DNA of 64,000 bases from Lingula anatina. Taxonomy: Eukaryota; Brachiopoda; Lingulata; Lingulida; Lingulidae. The translations under genes were made by a program, and so were the position numbers. Below the pieces are notes generated by a model. It searched no databases. It was not told the origin of the DNA and was given only the letters and a program-made list of their open reading frames with translations. Below, piece after piece: positions 62,482 to 64,000 of the stretch. How positions within the stretch are numbered: position 1 is the first letter of the stretch; every line of letters starts with the position of its first letter. The DNA lies in NCBI RefSeq assembly GCF_001039355.2, contig NW_019775378.1:356204-420203 (forward strand). The letters run 5' to 3'.

Positions 62482-64000
62482 AGGTTTGAAAGTTAAGGTA
62501 TAATCAGCCATATCTCGAAGCTAAACAGAAATAAAGAATGTGCCAATGCGCCAACAAATTTGGTAACATATGACTACTGACACCTCAACAACTGCACCGC
62601 AAGTAGTGAAATATTCCCAGAAATCGTAACCAGACTTCTAAGGATCATATTGTTGACGATTTCGTCTAAATCTTATCTATAATTGCTCGCAACTGAAACT
62701 GTCAACAATCTGAAGGCGAGCATTCATTTTTTTCACGTTTGATCTTGCGTAACGTCAATAATGTCAAAATGAGCAGTAAGCACAGTGTATTTTGTTTGTT
62801 CTAAACAACGCATTGCATTTAAGCAATCGTCTCCTTTCAGAATATGCAACAGGTATTGGTAGGGACGTTAATTCATCTGGGCCACTACAACTTGTAGAAC
62901 ACCGGCAGAGAGTCTCTGGTAATAACGTTGTATTTTCAGAAGCATTGTGAGGCTTACATGCCACGGTTCAACTGTTCGACATTAACAACCAGTCAGGCAT
63001 CCCGTAAGGTACCCATAAACAGATTTGTAGCCTGTAAACAGCAAAATTCAGCGAATCTTAAGATATACGCACACGCAAGACACGCAAGATTTATGCTTGA
63101 GACACGTTATGGATACTATGTTAAACTAACGAGAACAGCTGTAAAAAGTTACGTGGAAGATTTACTAGAATCCAGTGTAATTCTTAAATTGGGGACATAT
63201 GAATTCGAGCCAACGGCATGATTTTTAAATAGAATCCACGTCTCTGGTTAAAAAACCTATAAATACATGCATAACTGAAGGAAAAGTTATTGCTAATATT
63301 CTTGAGTTTATGACCGTTTTGCTCTTTCACGAAGGAAGGTTATTCCAAACAGATTTGAATAGAGTACATATGAACTTTACAGCGATACTTCTTTTCCTCC
63401 AATGCGATTGCCCCATAGTTTATGTTTTAAGGAAAACTTGCATCTTAAATGTTCTCAGTGTTACTTCAAAACAAAGAAAATGGCGGCAGAAGACCTCGGG
63501 GTCGCCACTGCCTGGAGATTACCAATTGACCAATCGAATTGCTACATTTGGCTAAAACAAAACCATAAAGAGAACGATCTTATGGGATCCATAGCCTACT
63601 TAAAAATACAACATATTTTAGAGTTTAATTGTTTACTCCTTATTTCAGTTGTATTGATTTATCGATTGGTTAATTTATTTATCCATTAAATTGTGGAGTT
63701 AATGTAATTAGGGCAAAGAAATAAATGGTAAGCTTAATCAACATGTACGATACACGACCTCATACCATCACATTTATTTATAATCCTAGTAATTCAAACG
63801 TTGGGGCGTACGTGGGGTAACCCTTTACTTCTGCATTTTTTTTCCAAGAAACCACCTAATACGCCCACTTTTGGTGCCAATCATGACGCGGGCAATGATA
63901 TCGATGAGTATATCGAGTGGATGAAAGACGGCCAGCTTTTATGGTTTTGATTTCTAAAACACTCAGTATCTTTCGATCCCCATTAGAATTAAGGTAATTA
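58367..64000. other. Gene-free sequence with microsatellites
   Basis: Contains a poly-T run of about 30 (60207-60236), a GT run (about 61013-61028) and a CT repeat of about 17 units (62446-62479). The longest frames are 117 codons (61068-61421, minus) and 97 codons (62928-63221, plus). Neither shows a recognisable domain, and I could not place them in a spliced gene. A short frame starting MAAEDLGVATAWRLP at 63480 (plus) has a start-like context but no other support. Confidence 0.45.

Noticed and set aside
1-64000. CRISPR arrays, operons or prokaryote-type defence clusters
   Set aside because: The window is spliced animal DNA; the tandem repeats present have the wrong unit and spacer structure.

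Overview
This is metazoan nuclear DNA. It is AT-rich, and its genes are split by short-to-medium introns with ordinary GT..AG splice sites. The gene set (nuclear receptor, CRPPA, PAPS-type sulfotransferase-like protein, SLC16-type transporter), the abundant small inverted-repeat transposons, a Penelope-like retroelement relic, and the over-represented palindromes TACATGTA and TAGGCCTA suggest a marine invertebrate. An echinoderm, hemichordate, lancelet or mollusc would all fit; I cannot place it further from sequence alone. Single N characters joining duplicated sequence, and one 182-base N gap between poly-C runs, show that this is a draft assembly of a probably polymorphic genome.

Layout: 183-2009 (+) is the 3' half of a nuclear-receptor ligand-binding domain whose 5' part lies before the window. 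2010-8254 is gene-free, with tandem repeats and a 219-bp MITE. 8257-10059 (+) is a two-exon gene for a 465-residue Cys- and Lys/Arg-rich protein I do not recognise. 11580-14883 (-) is a complete seven-exon CRPPA/ISPD gene, convergent with the previous one. 17936-25710 (-) is a six-exon sulfotransferase-like gene of 289 residues. 25711-37819 is mostly non-coding. It starts with a possible promoter and 5'UTR exon for the next gene, then holds duplicated blocks, a 288-bp palindromic element and a 1.6-kb TTAA-flanked element with internal tandem repeats. 37821-44003 (+) is a complete six-coding-exon monocarboxylate-transporter-like gene of 478 residues. 44004-64000 is gene-poor: a broken Penelope-like RT fragment sits between inverted arms at 45914-46690, there are two weak candidate exons on the minus strand (49192-49348 and 53219-53360), and a second copy of a palindromic MITE family lies near 58.1-58.4 kb.

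The five genes show no sign of being one pathway; this is ordinary animal gene order. I reconstructed exons by hand by requiring reading-frame phase to agree across every splice junction, and all internal junctions of the four complete genes agree. The most unusual material is in the mobile elements and in the unrecognised Cys-rich protein, not in a new multi-gene system. I found no CRISPR array, operon or defence-like cluster.
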